Shown here piece by piece: positions 1-6,156 of a DNA stretch of 8,002 nt. Positions within the stretch are counted from its first letter, which is position 1; every line of letters starts with the position of its first letter. A program made the translations under genes and the position numbers. Source of the stretch: an uncultured beta proteobacterium (GTDB lineage Bacteria; Pseudomonadota; Gammaproteobacteria; Burkholderiales; SG8-39); contig CADEDU010000094.1 of assembly GCA_902826155.1 (NCBI GenBank), positions 7,136 to 15,137 on the forward strand, in the 5' to 3' direction. The notes beneath the pieces are model-generated. The model saw only the letters and a program-made list of their open reading frames with translations, was not told where the DNA came from and searched no databases.

Positions 1-25
1 CCTGTTCACTCCACTGACCGATCGC

Positions 26-712
26 GTGACCTCCTCTCCCACGCACCTGCGCGGCGTCCGCAGCTTCGTGCTGCGCGCCGGACGCACCACGACCGCACAG
101 CAGCAGGCGCTCGATGCGCTCGGACCGCGCTTTTGCATCACGTATCGCAACGCACCGCTCGACCTCGATGCCGCATTCGGACGCGCCGCGCCGAAGATCC
201 TGGAGATCGGCTTCGGCATGGGCGAGACCACCGCGAAAATCGCCGCTGCGCATCCCGAGCACGACTATCTCGGCATCGAAGTGCATCCGCCTGGCGTCGG
301 CGCGCTGCTGAGGCTCATCGAACAGGGCGCGATTACCAATGTACGCATCATTCAGCACGACGCGGTTGAAGTGCTCGAGCACATGGTTCCGGCGCAATCG
401 CTCGATGGCGTGCACGTGTTCTTTCCCGATCCGTGGCCGAAGAAGCGCCATCACAAACGCCGGCTGATCCAGCCGCCGTTCGTCGCGCTGATTGCAAGCA
501 GGCTGAAGCCGGGCGGCATCATCCATCTGGCTACCGACTGGAAGGAGTACGCCGAGCAGATGCTCGAGGTACTGAGCGGCGAACCCGATCTGACCAACAC
601 CGCACAAGGATTCGCCGAGCGCCCCGCCTCGCGACCAGCCACGAAGTTCGAACAGCGCGGCCTGCGACTCGGGCACGGCGTGTGGGATGTGATCTTCACG
701 CGCCGCGCTTGA
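26..712 (+). CDS. trmB: tRNA (guanine-N7-)-methyltransferase TrmB
   Basis: This enzyme transfers a methyl group from S-adenosylmethionine to N7 of guanosine 46 in the tRNA variable loop, in the cytoplasm. The 228-residue product matches the TrmB family from end to end. LEIGFGMG (residues 59-66) is the SAM-binding glycine loop and GIEVH (83-87) the second SAM strand. HDAVEVL (111-117) follows. [15 protein letters not shown] (132-146) is the family's catalytic/tRNA-binding signature, TDW lies at 170-172, and the C-terminal block from RPASRP (199) to GVWD (218-221) is also typical. The start is uncertain. GTG at 26 has no visible ribosome binding site and leaves only nine residues before the conserved RGVRSFV block. 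The same frame is open to base 2, so the true start may lie left of the window. The next gene begins 78 bases later and need not share its transcript. Family assignment is near certain; the N-terminus is not. Confidence 0.96.
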   Translation: MTSSPTHLRGVRSFVLRAGRTTTAQQQALDALGPRFCITYRNAPLDLDAAFGRAAPKILEIGFGMGETTAKIAAAHPEHDYLGIEVHPPGVGALLRLIEQGAITNVRIIQHDAVEVLEHMVPAQSLDGVHVFFPDPWPKKRHHKRRLIQPPFVALIASRLKPGGIIHLATDWKEYAEQMLEVLSGEPDLTNTAQGFAERPASRPATKFEQRGLRLGHGVWDVIFTRRA

Positions 713-775
713 CCGCATCACCGTCGATTGCCCGCAGCATCAGCCGTATCCCGGCGCGAACAAGCAACGTCAACC

Positions 776-779
776 AAGG
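776..779 (+). promoter_or_regulatory. ribosome binding site of the hydroxyacid dehydrogenase gene
   Basis: AAGG lies 11 bases before the ATG at 791. It favours that ATG over the in-frame TTG at 728, which has no comparable signal and would add 21 residues ahead of the conserved fold. The match is short and the spacing rather long. Confidence 0.45.
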
Positions 780-790
780 CTCTCATCACC

Positions 791-1789
791 ATGGCAAAAC
801 CCGTCGTCCTGCTCACCAACTCGATCGATCCGCAAGGTGCCGCGCGGCTGGCCCAGTACGCCGAGCTGCGCATGGCGCCGGCCACCGACGCGCAGGCGCT
901 GCGCGAAGCGGCGCGTGGCACCAGCGCGATCATCGTGCGCGCCAAGCTGCCCGATGACATCTTCGATGGCGCACCCGACATGCGTGGCGTCGTGCGCCAT
1001 GGCGCTGGGGTCGACTTCATCCCAGTGGAAGTCGCCTCACGCCTTGGGATCGCCGTCTGCAACGCGCCCGGTGCCAATGCCTTGTCGGTCGCCGAATACA
1101 TCGTCGGTCAGTGCCTCAGCCTGGCGCACCGCTTGACGCGCGTGCATGTCGGCCTGGTGCGTGACGGCTGGGCCAAGGCACGCCCGATCGGTGACGGCGC
1201 AGTCGAACTCGCCGGCAAGACGATCGGCATCGTCGGCGTCGGCGCGATCGGCGGCGAAGTCGCGCGCATGTGCCACTTCGGTCTGGGCATGACGGTGCTC
1301 GGCAACCGACGCCGTCTGAGTGATCTGCCCGCGCACGTCGCCCCGGCCGCGCTCGATGAGCTGCTCGCCGCGAGCGACTTCGTGGTGTTGTCGTGCCCGC
1401 TCACCGACGAGACCAAAGGCCTGATGTCGGCGAAGCGCATCGGCCTGATGAAACGCTCGGCGTTTCTGGTGAACGTGTCGCGCGGTGCGGTCATCGACGA
1501 GCCCGCCCTGATCGCGGCGTTGCAGGAGCAGCGCATTGCCGGCGCGGCGCTCGACGTATTCGCCACGCAACCGTTACCCGCCGACTCGCCGTTGCTCCGG
1601 CTCGATAACGTGATTACCACGCCGCATGTCTCGGGCATCTCGATCGAAAGCATGCGGCGCATGAGCGTCATCGCGGTCGATGAGACGCTGCGCTTCCTGC
1701 GCGGCGAGCGGCCGCACAATTTCGTCAATGCGCCGGCCTGGCCGGCGATCGAAGCACGCTGGTCGAAACTGGGGCCGGCGATCTCTTGA
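791..1789 (+). CDS. D-isomer-specific 2-hydroxyacid dehydrogenase family protein
   Basis: This cytoplasmic oxidoreductase should interconvert a 2-ketoacid and a 2-hydroxyacid using a nicotinamide cofactor; the exact substrate is unknown. The 332-residue length is normal for the family. The substrate domain holds VRHGAGVDFIP (68-78) and NAPGANALSVAEY (91-103). The Rossmann dinucleotide motif GVGAIG is at 149-154. The catalytic arginine is Arg231 in NVSRGAVID, and the catalytic histidine is His279 in TPHVSG. Oddly, the position that normally carries the catalytic glutamate (DVFxxEP) reads DVFATQP, giving Gln260. At the end of the second Rossmann strand, GNRRR (171-175) replaces the usual acidic residue, which suggests NADPH rather than NADH, as in glyoxylate/hydroxypyruvate reductases. 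The gene precedes an enolase-superfamily enzyme by 42 bases and probably shares its operon. Phosphoglycerate dehydrogenase is a less likely identity because the C-terminal regulatory domain is absent. Confidence 0.9.
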   Translation: MAKPVVLLTNSIDPQGAARLAQYAELRMAPATDAQALREAARGTSAIIVRAKLPDDIFDGAPDMRGVVRHGAGVDFIPVEVASRLGIAVCNAPGANALSVAEYIVGQCLSLAHRLTRVHVGLVRDGWAKARPIGDGAVELAGKTIGIVGVGAIGGEVARMCHFGLGMTVLGNRRRLSDLPAHVAPAALDELLAASDFVVLSCPLTDETKGLMSAKRIGLMKRSAFLVNVSRGAVIDEPALIAALQEQRIAGAALDVFATQPLPADSPLLRLDNVITTPHVSGISIESMRRMSVIAVDETLRFLRGERPHNFVNAPAWPAIEARWSKLGPAIS

Positions 1790-1820
1790 TCGTTCGTTCC
1801 CTACTCTTTCGCTCTCTTAC

Positions 1821-1824
1821 GAGG
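1821..1824 (+). promoter_or_regulatory. ribosome binding site of the enolase-superfamily gene
   Basis: GAGG sits 7 bases before the ATG at 1832. It selects that ATG over the in-frame TTG at 1826, which would lie only one base beyond the site. Confidence 0.65.
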
Positions 1825-1831
1825 CTTGGCG

Positions 1832-2998
1832 ATGAAGATCCGCTCCGTCGAGGCACGCTGGCTGCATGTGCCGATCCCCGCCGAACAGCAGCACGTCAGC
1901 GACTTCGGCCGCGTCGCCTCGTTCGATTCGGTGCTGGTGCGCATCGAGGCCGATAACGGACTGGTCGGCTACGGCGAAGCGAAGGAGGAAGTCGGCAGCG
2001 CTGCCAACTGCCACGCACTGGTCGCCGCGATCGAGCGCAAGTTCGGGCCGATGTTGATCGGCGAAGACCCGCGCGACACCGCGCGCCTGTGGGAGCTCAT
2101 GTACAACGGCGTGCGCGGTCACTACGCGATCGAGCACGGCCACGTGTTTCCGATCCTCGGCCGGCGCGGTGTGTCGGTGTGCGCGATCAGCGGCATCGAC
2201 ATGGCGCTGTGGGATCTCGTCGGCAAGTGGCTCGGTCAGCCGGTGTGGCGGCTGCTCGGTGGCCGCAAGGCCGAGCGCATGCCGGCGTACGCTTCGGGCG
2301 GATGGGCCGGCGCCGACAAGATCGGCGAACAGCTCGCGGGTTACGTCGCGCGCGGCGGCTTCAAGGCCGTGAAGATGCGTGTCGGCGTGATCGATGGCGA
2401 TCCGTCGCGCTCCGCCGAACGGGTGCATGCGGCGCGTGCCGCGCTTGGCCCTTCGATCGGCCTGGCCTGCGACGCGCACGGCACCTACACCGTCGCCGAA
2501 GCCAAGCGCTTCTGCCGTCTGGTGGAAGAGTGCAACCTGCTCTGGTTCGAAGAGCCGGTCACCGCCGATGACAAGCGCGGCATGGCCGAGGTGCGCGCCA
2601 GCACGGCAATCCCGATCGCCGCTGGCGAGAGCGAATTCAACCGCTTCGATTTTCGCGATCTGGCCGAGTTGCGCGCCGCCGACGTGTTCCAGCCCGACCT
2701 GGCGATCTGCGGTGGCGTCACCGAAGCGATGCGTATTGGCGCCATAGCATCGAGCTTCAACCTCAAACTCGCCCCTCATCTGTGGACCGGAGCACTCGCG
2801 TTCGCCGCGGGGATGCACGTTGCGGCGGCCTCCCCTGCTGGATTCATCCTCGAGTATTCGCTTGGCGCCAATCCGCTGCTGCACGAACTGGCGCAAGAGC
2901 GCTTTCCGGTGCACGAAGGCACGCTGGAGATTCCCGAGCGGCCCGGCTTGGGCGTAACCATCAATCAGGCGTTCGTCGAGCGCTACACCGTGCGGTGA
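1832..2998 (+). CDS. mandelate racemase/muconate lactonizing enzyme family protein (enolase superfamily)
   Basis: This is probably a cytoplasmic Mg2+-dependent acid-sugar dehydratase or a racemase that abstracts the proton alpha to a carboxylate. The 388 residues show both superfamily domains: an N-terminal capping domain (about 1-120), then the TIM barrel. AISGIDMALWDLVGKWLGQPVWRLLGG (118-144) is the family hallmark. Catalytic elements are K181-M-R183 on the second barrel strand, Asp214 in CDAHG, Glu240 in WFEEP and Glu266 in AAGESE as the three metal ligands, and an Asp289/His316 dyad (FQPD, APHLW). The Asp-His spacing of 27 residues equals that of mandelate racemase (D270/H297), which places it in the mandelate racemase subgroup. 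The KxR, in place of KxK, and the HYAIEHGHVF segment of the capping region (98-106) would govern specificity. Neighbours are a 2-hydroxyacid dehydrogenase upstream and a Bug receptor 35 bases downstream, consistent with an organic-acid catabolic operon. The substrate cannot be assigned. Confidence 0.92.
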   Translation: MKIRSVEARWLHVPIPAEQQHVSDFGRVASFDSVLVRIEADNGLVGYGEAKEEVGSAANCHALVAAIERKFGPMLIGEDPRDTARLWELMYNGVRGHYAIEHGHVFPILGRRGVSVCAISGIDMALWDLVGKWLGQPVWRLLGGRKAERMPAYASGGWAGADKIGEQLAGYVARGGFKAVKMRVGVIDGDPSRSAERVHAARAALGPSIGLACDAHGTYTVAEAKRFCRLVEECNLLWFEEPVTADDKRGMAEVRASTAIPIAAGESEFNRFDFRDLAELRAADVFQPDLAICGGVTEAMRIGAIASSFNLKLAPHLWTGALAFAAGMHVAAASPAGFILEYSLGANPLLHELAQERFPVHEGTLEIPERPGLGVTINQAFVERYTVR

Positions 2999-3033
2999 TT
3001 CGCGCTACCCGTGCGCTGATTGAGCGTGAGCGG

Positions 3034-4011
3034 ATGCCGCCGCGTCAACAGCTTATTGCCGTGCTGTTCAGTGCTCTGGCTGCGCTATGCGGTCTGCAGA
3101 TTCTCGACGCGCACGCGCAGTCGACCCCGCCATTCCCGTCGCGCGATGTGCGCATCATCGTGCCGCAGCCGCCCGGGTCGGTCGCCGATCAGCTGGCGCG
3201 TCGCTTCGCAGAGAGGCTCGCCGGCACATGGAAGCACGACGTCTCGATCGACAATCGCCCCGGCGCGGCCCGGCTACTGCCCGTCGAGCTGACGGCGCGA
3301 CCGACGAACGATGGCCACGTGTTGTTGCTGGTCACGGCCGAGCTGTTCGAGCTGCGCCCTGACGCGGCAGGAGTTGCATCGACCAGCGTCGCGCGCGCGA
3401 TTCAACCCGTGATGCTGCTGGCGCGAGCACCGCTCGTGCTCACTTCCGATCGCGACGGCAAGGTCGACTCGCTCGAAACGCTGCGTCGCCTCGCTGCAGC
3501 CCGACCCGGCACGCTCACGTTGCGCACCGGGCCCGACGGTTCGCTCGAACGACTCCTCGCGCGGCACCTGACGCGCAGCGTCGCGGTGACGGTCGACGCT
3601 CGCCCTCGCCGTGAGTTGCCCGGATTCGTCGACGCCGCCGTCGATCTCGAGCTGGCCACCCTGCCCGCGCTGATGGCCGCGATCAACGCGGGCACTGCAC
3701 GGCCGCTGGTGCTGCTCGGATCGCAGCGCGCGCCGATCCTGCGGGAGTTGCCGGTTGCGGCCGAACGTGGCTTCGCCGAGCTCGCAGTCGATCAATGGTT
3801 CGGGATTACCGCGGCGGTCGGTCTGCCGGGTGCTCGCCTGATCAAGCTGCACCAGGACCTGGCGCTGACCCTTGCCAGCCAGGACGTGCACGACGCGCTC
3901 ATCGACGAAGGGTTCGCGCCGGTGGGCAGTTCACCGGCGGAGTTCGCCACACTGTTATTGCGTGAGGAGGCGCGGCTGCATCGGCTCGCGCGCGCCCTCG
4001 TCGCGAAATAG
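3034..4011 (+). CDS. diverged Bug/TctC-family periplasmic solute-binding protein
   Basis: This is predicted to be a secreted periplasmic receptor of the tripartite tricarboxylate transporter family, 325 residues, the usual length. A signal peptide is visible: Arg4, a hydrophobic stretch from about 7 to 24, and an AHA|Q cleavage site after residue 28. The mature start FPSRDVRIIVPQPPGS (34-49) and the later blocks DNRPGA (73-78), LATLPAL (208-214) and QWFGITAAVGLPG (254-266) are typical of Bug proteins. Several ligand-site loops are eroded. The GGxxD loop is GSVAD (48-52), the GAGGN loop is GAARL (77-81), and the usual GTSSHL and HVPYKG segments are not recognisable. Asp52 is kept. ATG 3034 is chosen because the signal peptide begins there; its ribosome site is weak (GTGAG, five bases or so upstream). 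It follows the enolase-superfamily gene by 35 bases. No TctA/TctB genes are nearby. It could bind a different ligand class or act as a sensory receptor. Confidence 0.82.
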   Translation: MPPRQQLIAVLFSALAALCGLQILDAHAQSTPPFPSRDVRIIVPQPPGSVADQLARRFAERLAGTWKHDVSIDNRPGAARLLPVELTARPTNDGHVLLLVTAELFELRPDAAGVASTSVARAIQPVMLLARAPLVLTSDRDGKVDSLETLRRLAAARPGTLTLRTGPDGSLERLLARHLTRSVAVTVDARPRRELPGFVDAAVDLELATLPALMAAINAGTARPLVLLGSQRAPILRELPVAAERGFAELAVDQWFGITAAVGLPGARLIKLHQDLALTLASQDVHDALIDEGFAPVGSSPAEFATLLLREEARLHRLARALVAK

Positions 4012-4033
4012 ATCGCGCGACGCGCCTCTTGCG

Positions 4034-4753
4034 TCAGACGCCGAGCTGATCCGCCAGATCGAGAAAGTCGCTCGCGTTGGCGCTGAAGCGGCGCTCGTAC
4101 TTCAGATCCTTGCGCGGCTGCTCACCGAATTCGCGCGGACGCGTCACGAACGCGGTGGTCAGCCCGGCCCCGGCGGCGGCATCGAGATCGTCCTTGTGCG
4201 CAGCCACCATCATCACTTCATGCGGTGCCAGGCCGAGAATGTCCGCCGCACCGCGATACACCTCGGGGTCGGGCTTGTAGTGATGGAACACCTCCGCCGA
4301 CAGGATGCAATCCCACGGCAGGCCTCCCGCCTTTGCCATGTTGGTGAGCAACGACACGTTGCCGTTCGACAAGGTGGCGATGACGAAATTCTTCTTGAGG
4401 CGCTTGAGGCCACGCACCGCGTCGGGCCAAGGGCGCAGCCGATGCCACACGAAATTGAGTTCGACGCGCTCGGCCTCGCTCAGTTTCTCCAGACCGAACT
4501 GCGGAAGGATCGATTCGAGGATGATGCGGTGCAGATCGTCGATGCGGGTCCACGGCAACTCGCCCGAGCGCACGCGCTGCATCGCCGGCCGATAGCCCGC
4601 ACGCCAGGCATCGGCGAACGCGTCGGCATCGATCGACAGCCGCTTGCGCTGGGCGAGCACCTGCATCTCGCGAGCAATGGAGCCGCGCCAATCGACCACG
4701 GTGCCGAACACGTCGAACACGAGCGCACGGATCGGGCGCAGGGATTTCTTCAT
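4034..4753 (-). CDS. HAD-superfamily hydrolase, haloacid dehalogenase type II-like
   Basis: This is a cytoplasmic hydrolase of the haloacid dehalogenase superfamily, 239 residues, similar to (S)-2-haloacid dehalogenases. Asp14 in FDVFGT is the nucleophile, followed by Thr18. W50-R51 matches the substrate arginine region, LSNG (128-131) is motif II, and Lys160 with Tyr166 (KPDPEVY) matches the lysine and tyrosine of the dehalogenases. Asp189 in HKDDL is the motif IV acidic residue. The segment that reads SSN in characterised dehalogenases is AAH here (184-186), so true dehalogenation is not assured; another phosphatase- or hydrolase-type activity is possible. A GGAG ribosome site (4762-4765) lies 8 bases before the start and overlaps the last codons of hemW. 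The hemW stop is 5 bases upstream, so the two are very likely co-transcribed and perhaps translationally coupled. The gene converges with the Bug gene, 22 bases away. Confidence 0.85.
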   Translation of the reverse strand: MKKSLRPIRALVFDVFGTVVDWRGSIAREMQVLAQRKRLSIDADAFADAWRAGYRPAMQRVRSGELPWTRIDDLHRIILESILPQFGLEKLSEAERVELNFVWHRLRPWPDAVRGLKRLKKNFVIATLSNGNVSLLTNMAKAGGLPWDCILSAEVFHHYKPDPEVYRGAADILGLAPHEVMMVAAHKDDLDAAAGAGLTTAFVTRPREFGEQPRKDLKYERRFSANASDFLDLADQLGV

Positions 4754-4758
4754 CAGGG

Positions 4759-6051
4759 CTACTCCAGAAAAAGTTGCAGCAGATCGTTGAGGAATTGCCG
4801 GCCGCGCGCGGTCGGTCGGATACGCAGGTGATCGCGCTCGATCAACGCTTTGGCTTCGGCGTCGCGCAGGCCTCGATCGGCGGCAGTGATCGGCACGCCG
4901 GTGCGCTCGGCGAACATCGCCACCTCGAACCCGTCGGCCAGGCGCAGCGCGTTCATCATGAACTCGAACGGCAGGTCGGCCACGCGCACCTCGTTGCGCT
5001 CGATCGGCGCGTCGCCCGCCTGCATGCGCTGCAGGTACACCGCCGGGCTGCGCGTGCGGCTTTCGCGCACGATGCGATCGGGAAACGAGAGCTTCGAATG
5101 GGCGCCGGCACCGATGCCGAGATAGTCACCGAACTGCCAGTAGTTCAGATTGTGGCGGCAGCGCCGGCCTGGGAGTGCGTAGGCCGACGTTTCGTAATGC
5201 TCGAAACCGGCCGCTGTCGCGGACTCGCTCACCACATCGTGAATCGCAGCGGCATCGTCGTCCGCGGGAATCGGCGGCGGGGCTTTTGCGAACACCGTGT
5301 TCGGCTCGATCGTGAGGTGATAGAGCGACAGATGCGGCGCGCCTGTGGCGATCGCAGTGGCGACGTCGGCGTGCGCCTCGGCAAGTGTCTGCTCGGGGAG
5401 CGCGTACATCAGATCGAGATTGAAGTTGTCGAAGTGCGTCTGCGCGATCTCGATCGCGCGGCGGGCTTCGTGGTCATCATGGATGCGGCCGAGCGCGCGC
5501 AGATGCCGTGCGTTGAAGCTCTGGATACCGAGTGACAGTCGATTCACGCCGGCAGCGCGGAAATCGCGGAACTTCCCGGTTTCGACAGTGCCCGGATTGG
5601 CCTCCAGCGTGACCTCCGCATCGGGCGCCAGCGGCACGCGTGCACGCACCGCGGCGAGAAACCGGTCGATCGACGCCGCGCCGAACAGGCTTGGCGTGCC
5701 ACCACCGAAGAAAATGCTTTGCACCCAGCGCCCCCATATGGACGGCAGCGCTTGCTCCAGATCGGCGATCAACGCATCGACGTACGTCTGCTCCGGCAAA
5801 GCACCACGCGCCTCGTGCGAGTTGAAATCGCAGTATGGGCACTTGCGCACGCACCAGGGCAAATGCACGTACAGCGCGAGCGGTGGCAGCGCGGCAAGCC
5901 GAATCGAGCTCGAAGCGGATCGGACGAACGCGATGGTGGAACCGGCGATGGCTGTCGAACCGGCGGCGGAAGTTGATCCAGTGGCGGATCGCGATCCGGT
6001 GGCGGAAGCTGGTCCGGTGGTGAGGTTCGCTGGTGAAGCGCGTGAGGCCAT
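4759..6051 (-). CDS. hemW: heme chaperone HemW (radical SAM, coproporphyrinogen III oxidase-like)
   Basis: HemW binds heme and a [4Fe-4S] cluster and is thought to deliver heme to membrane acceptors. It was long annotated as an oxygen-independent coproporphyrinogen III oxidase. From the ATG ending at 6049 the protein has 430 residues. The radical SAM cluster motif CxxxCxxC is at Cys67, Cys71 and Cys74, followed by Phe76 where true coproporphyrinogen oxidases have a fourth cysteine; this is the HemW-type signature. GGGTPS (116-121), EANPGTVE (150-157), the LGIQSF strand (174-179), HNLNYW (300-305) and the C-terminal winged-helix-like region ending LLQLFLE all match. The conserved core begins only near residue 52 (LAALPPLALYVHLPWC). 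The preceding 50 residues are Ala/Ser/Thr/Gly-rich and partly built from an 18-bp repeat. No ATG, GTG or TTG lies nearer the core, and the longer frame up to 6138 would add an unlikely Arg-rich stretch. The ribosome site at 6051 is poor, so the exact start is uncertain. The HAD gene follows directly. Confidence 0.95.
   Translation of the reverse strand: MASRASPANLTTGPASATGSRSATGSTSAAGSTAIAGSTIAFVRSASSSIRLAALPPLALYVHLPWCVRKCPYCDFNSHEARGALPEQTYVDALIADLEQALPSIWGRWVQSIFFGGGTPSLFGAASIDRFLAAVRARVPLAPDAEVTLEANPGTVETGKFRDFRAAGVNRLSLGIQSFNARHLRALGRIHDDHEARRAIEIAQTHFDNFNLDLMYALPEQTLAEAHADVATAIATGAPHLSLYHLTIEPNTVFAKAPPPIPADDDAAAIHDVVSESATAAGFEHYETSAYALPGRRCRHNLNYWQFGDYLGIGAGAHSKLSFPDRIVRESRTRSPAVYLQRMQAGDAPIERNEVRVADLPFEFMMNALRLADGFEVAMFAERTGVPITAADRGLRDAEAKALIERDHLRIRPTARGRQFLNDLLQLFLE
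4762..4765 (-). promoter_or_regulatory. ribosome binding site of the HAD hydrolase, inside hemW
   Basis: On the minus strand GGAG is placed 8 bases before the ATG whose last base is 4751. It lies immediately before the hemW stop codon (4759-4761), so ribosomes finishing hemW pass directly over it. This supports translational coupling. Confidence 0.7.
5927..6034. repeat. imperfect 18-bp tandem repeat in the 5' part of hemW
   Basis: About six 18-base units lie head to tail, starting at 5927, 5945, 5963, 5981, 5999 and 6017. The best conserved are the three from 5963 to 6016, with a plus-strand consensus close to gtggcggaagctgatccg. The outer units decay. Because 18 is a multiple of three, the array keeps frame. 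On the hemW strand it encodes hexapeptides such as GSRSAT, GSTSAA and GSTAIA in the low-complexity N-terminal extension. Copy-number change would lengthen or shorten this tail without breaking the gene. Confidence 0.75.
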
Positions 6052-6156
6052 CCGGCGATGGTAGCGCCCGGCGGCAGCGCACGCATGGCGTCGCGCTGGC
6101 GGATTGACTATGCTTGCCCGCCGCCTTCTCCTGATCACGTCTCCTCGAGACCCTCC
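6052..6156. promoter_or_regulatory. divergent intergenic region between hemW and the class II aldolase gene
   Basis: This 105-base gap separates two divergently read genes, so it should contain promoters for both. The best plus-strand candidate is a TTGACT -35-like hexamer at 6104-6109, but no good -10 element follows at 16-18 bases. TATGCT at 6109-6114 is an alternative -10-like hexamer without a clear -35. A small dyad, GTCTC-ctc-GAGAC, at 6139-6151 ends five bases before the aldolase ATG. Its right arm contains the GAGA that is the only candidate ribosome site. The promoter calls are weak; the location is the main argument. Confidence 0.35.

Noticed and set aside
728..790. An upstream TTG start extending the dehydrogenase by 21 residues.
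   Set aside because: There is no ribosome site, and the normal N-terminus of the fold begins at the ATG at 791, which has AAGG upstream.
1817..2914. A 365-codon open frame on the minus strand opposite the enolase-superfamily gene.
   Set aside because: Its product has no recognisable motif and is Arg/His/Ala-rich. The plus-strand gene carries all catalytic residues; long antisense frames are expected at this GC content.
2782..3033. An extended N-terminus for the first Bug gene reading back through the end of the enolase-superfamily gene.
   Set aside because: The extra 84 residues are a shifted-frame reading of a conserved gene. A signal peptide begins cleanly at the ATG at 3034.
791..4011. 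Horizontal acquisition of the catabolic trio as a mobile island.
   Set aside because: No integrase, transposase, tRNA junction or flanking repeats are visible, and codon use looks like that of trmB and hemW by eye.
4019..4041. A possible terminator between the convergent genes: GACGC (4019-4023), GCGTC (4031-4035) and GACGC (4037-4041) can pair in two ways.
   Set aside because: The stems are only 5 bases, there is no T-run, and two of the arms extend into the end of the HAD gene. This is too weak to call a terminator.
3872..4831. A plus-strand open frame of 319 codons across the HAD gene.
   Set aside because: It is an antisense shadow of the HAD gene spanning a convergent junction and ending inside hemW, with no motifs.
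4774..6064. Long plus-strand frames opposite hemW (253 and 239 codons).
   Set aside because: They are antisense to a strongly conserved radical SAM gene and show no domain features. The hexapeptide pattern in one is the mirror of the 18-bp repeat.
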